From Planctomycetota bacterium (lineage in GTDB: Bacteria > Planctomycetota > J058 > J103): a stretch of 55,324 nt of DNA. Below the pieces are notes generated by a model. The model saw nothing but the letters and a program-made list of their open reading frames with translations. It was not told where the DNA came from and ran no database searches. The stretch covers positions 1 through 55,324 of the forward strand of contig BPJM01000015.1 in assembly GCA_026004615.1 (NCBI GenBank), in the 5' to 3' direction. Of the stretch, positions 54,138-55,324 are shown piece after piece (within the stretch, counting starts at the first letter, position 1; the number at the start of each line of letters is the position of its first letter). The translations under genes were made by a program, and so were the position numbers.

Positions 54138-54915
54138 ATGGCGACCGGCGCCGGTGCGGAGTGGTGCGGCGGGGGGCGGCGGCTACCTGCCCGCGATGAC
54201 CTGGCAGGAGGCGGCGGGCGGCGTTTGCGGCCGGCGCGGGTGGCGCTGTTGCCGCTCGGGGGCGATCGAGGCACACGGCCCGCATCTGCCGCTCGGCACC
54301 GATGTCTACCTGTCGCTGGAGCTGGCGGCGCGGCTGCAGGCGGCGCTCGACGGGGCGCCGCCGGCGGTGGTGCTGCCGCCGCTGGTCTACACGGTCACCG
54401 AGTGCGCGGCCGGCTTTTCGGGGCACCTTGTCCGTCTCGGCCCGAAACCGCGGGCGCGCTCCTGGAGGAGGTGCTCGAGGAGCTCGGCCGGCACGGCGCC
54501 GGCACGGTGGCGCTGCTCAACAGCCATCTCGAGCCCGAGCACCGCGCGCTGTTGCGCCAGGCGGCGGCGCGGCCGCGCCCTCGTCCGCGGGTGGTGTTCG
54601 CCGACCAGTGCCGCCGCCGCTGGGCGGAGCGGCTGGGCGAGGAGTTTTCGCGCGGGGGACTGCCACGCCGGGGCGTACGAGACGTCGCTGCTGCTGGCGA
54701 GCCGCTTCGCCGAGCAAGTGCGGCTCGAGCGGGCGCGCGCGCTCGAGCCCCGCTGGCTCGGGCTCGTGCAGCAGCTGCAGGCGGGCCGGCGCCGCTTCGA
54801 GCAGATGGGCGCGGAGCAGGCCTACTTCGGGGATCCGGCCGCCGCCTCGCGCGAGCAGGGCGAGCGGTTGTGGGCGGTGCTGGTCGCGATGTGGCTGGAG
54901 GCGTTGCGCGGCTGA
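54138..54915 (+). CDS. Creatininase-family hydrolase, several frame breaks
   Basis: After repair of single-base excess (G/C runs near 54175-54255 and 54418-54450, and again near 54655) the gene encodes YLPAMTWQEAAAAF, the metal motif GAIEAHGPHLPLGTDVYLS (E-x-H and D ligands), HLEPEHRALLRQ and GDCHAGAYETSLLLASRFAEQ. The second histidine motif reads NSHLEPEH rather than NGHGGN, as in a branch of creatininase-family amidases. Members hydrolyse cyclic or linear amides with two divalent metals. The ATG follows the CoA ligase stop by 3 nt, so both are cotranscribed and may act on the same pathway. About 255 residues. Confidence 0.75.
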
Positions 54916-54954
54916 GGGGGCAGGAGGGAGCGTCACCGGCTCGCGGTTCGCGCT

Positions 54955-55324
54955 GCCCCCTCACCCCGGCCCTCTCCCCGGAGGGGAGAGGGAGCAGGGG
55001 GGCGCTTCCGGTTCCCTCTCCCCCGCTTGCGGGGGAGAGGGTGAGGGTGAGGGGGTCCGAGAAAAGGGCTCGCGGTTCGCATTGCCCCCTCACCCCGGCC
55101 CTCTCCCCGGAGGGGAGAGGGAGCAGGGGGGCGCTTCCGGTCCCCTCTCCCCCGCTTGCGGGGGAGAGGGTGAGGGTGAGGGGGTCCGAGAAGAGGGCTC
55201 GCGGTTCGCATTGCCCCCTCACCCCGGCCCTCTCCCCGGAGGGGAGAGGGAGGAGAGGGGCGCTTCCGGTTCCCTCTCCCCCGCTTGCGGGGGAGAGGGT
55301 GAGGGTGAGGGGGTCCGAGAAAAG
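54955..55324. repeat. Tandem 129-bp hairpin repeat to the window end
   Basis: Three units of the GTCCGAGAAAAGGG subfamily begin at 54964, 55093 and 55222 (period 129 bp). They nearly match the units at 43221 and 43350. The window stops within the third unit. Confidence 0.95.

Noticed and set aside
52475..54915. Programmed frameshifting in the CoA ligase and creatininase genes
   Set aside because: Too many breaks, all at short homopolymers and mostly of the same sign, without slippery heptamers plus pseudoknots; sequencing error is simpler.

Overview
This is a very GC-rich bacterial window, most likely proteobacterial and probably gammaproteobacterial. That assignment is inferred from the mix of infC, tag, ychJ, nikR, msrB and a fused alpha/beta E1, and from G/C-rich REP-like hairpin repeats; no rRNA or other phylogenetic marker was seen. 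Genes are densely packed with many stop/start overlaps. A truncated gene lies at the left edge and the right edge falls inside a dispersed repeat, so the window may be a whole contig. Many genes near both ends carry single-base frame breaks, nearly all in homopolymer runs, which looks like consensus error rather than true gene decay.

Layout. 0-4.5 kb: a truncated exported protein, infC for translation initiation factor IF-3 (without its usual thrS, rpmI and rplT neighbours), and a glycine-run lipoprotein. 4.7-11.7 kb: a minus-strand nickel/cobalt ECF-type uptake locus (nikK, an NikM-NikL-like fusion, nikQ, nikO), interrupted between nikM and nikQ by ten tandem ~135-bp hairpin units. It is preceded by an AT-rich candidate operator and two overlapping paralogous outer-membrane-type genes. 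The nickel sensor gene nikR lies about 8.5 kb to the right. 12-14.3 kb: a two-gene unit of an OvoA-C-terminal-like methyltransferase and an M29-like peptidase. 14.5-17 kb: a polar amino acid ABC transporter. 17-18.2 kb: an orphan DNA methyltransferase. 19-22.6 kb: fused 2-oxoacid dehydrogenase E1 and a FabD-like acyltransferase. 22.6-26.1 kb: a FIST sensor coupled to a hybrid histidine kinase.

26-44.7 kb is mostly housekeeping and stress functions: DUF255 thioredoxin-like protein, YchJ, a beta-propeller lipoprotein, MsrB, a dCMP deaminase fused to a VOC domain, a cysteine hydrolase, long-chain acyl-CoA synthetase, a TerC-family protein, a nitrilase-family hydrolase, an RRM RNA-binding protein, DUF72 plus 3-methyladenine DNA glycosylase Tag, a large lipoprotein and an anchored amidohydrolase. 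44.7-54.9 kb holds a SagB-type double nitroreductase and then a catabolic group: Old Yellow Enzyme, acyl-CoA dehydrogenase, NAD-dependent epimerase, enoyl-CoA hydratase, RidA, SDR, benzoate-CoA-ligase-family enzyme and creatininase-family hydrolase. Together these suggest CoA-thioester degradation of an aromatic, possibly amino-substituted, acid. Further hairpin repeat arrays lie at 42.9-43.4 kb and at the right end.
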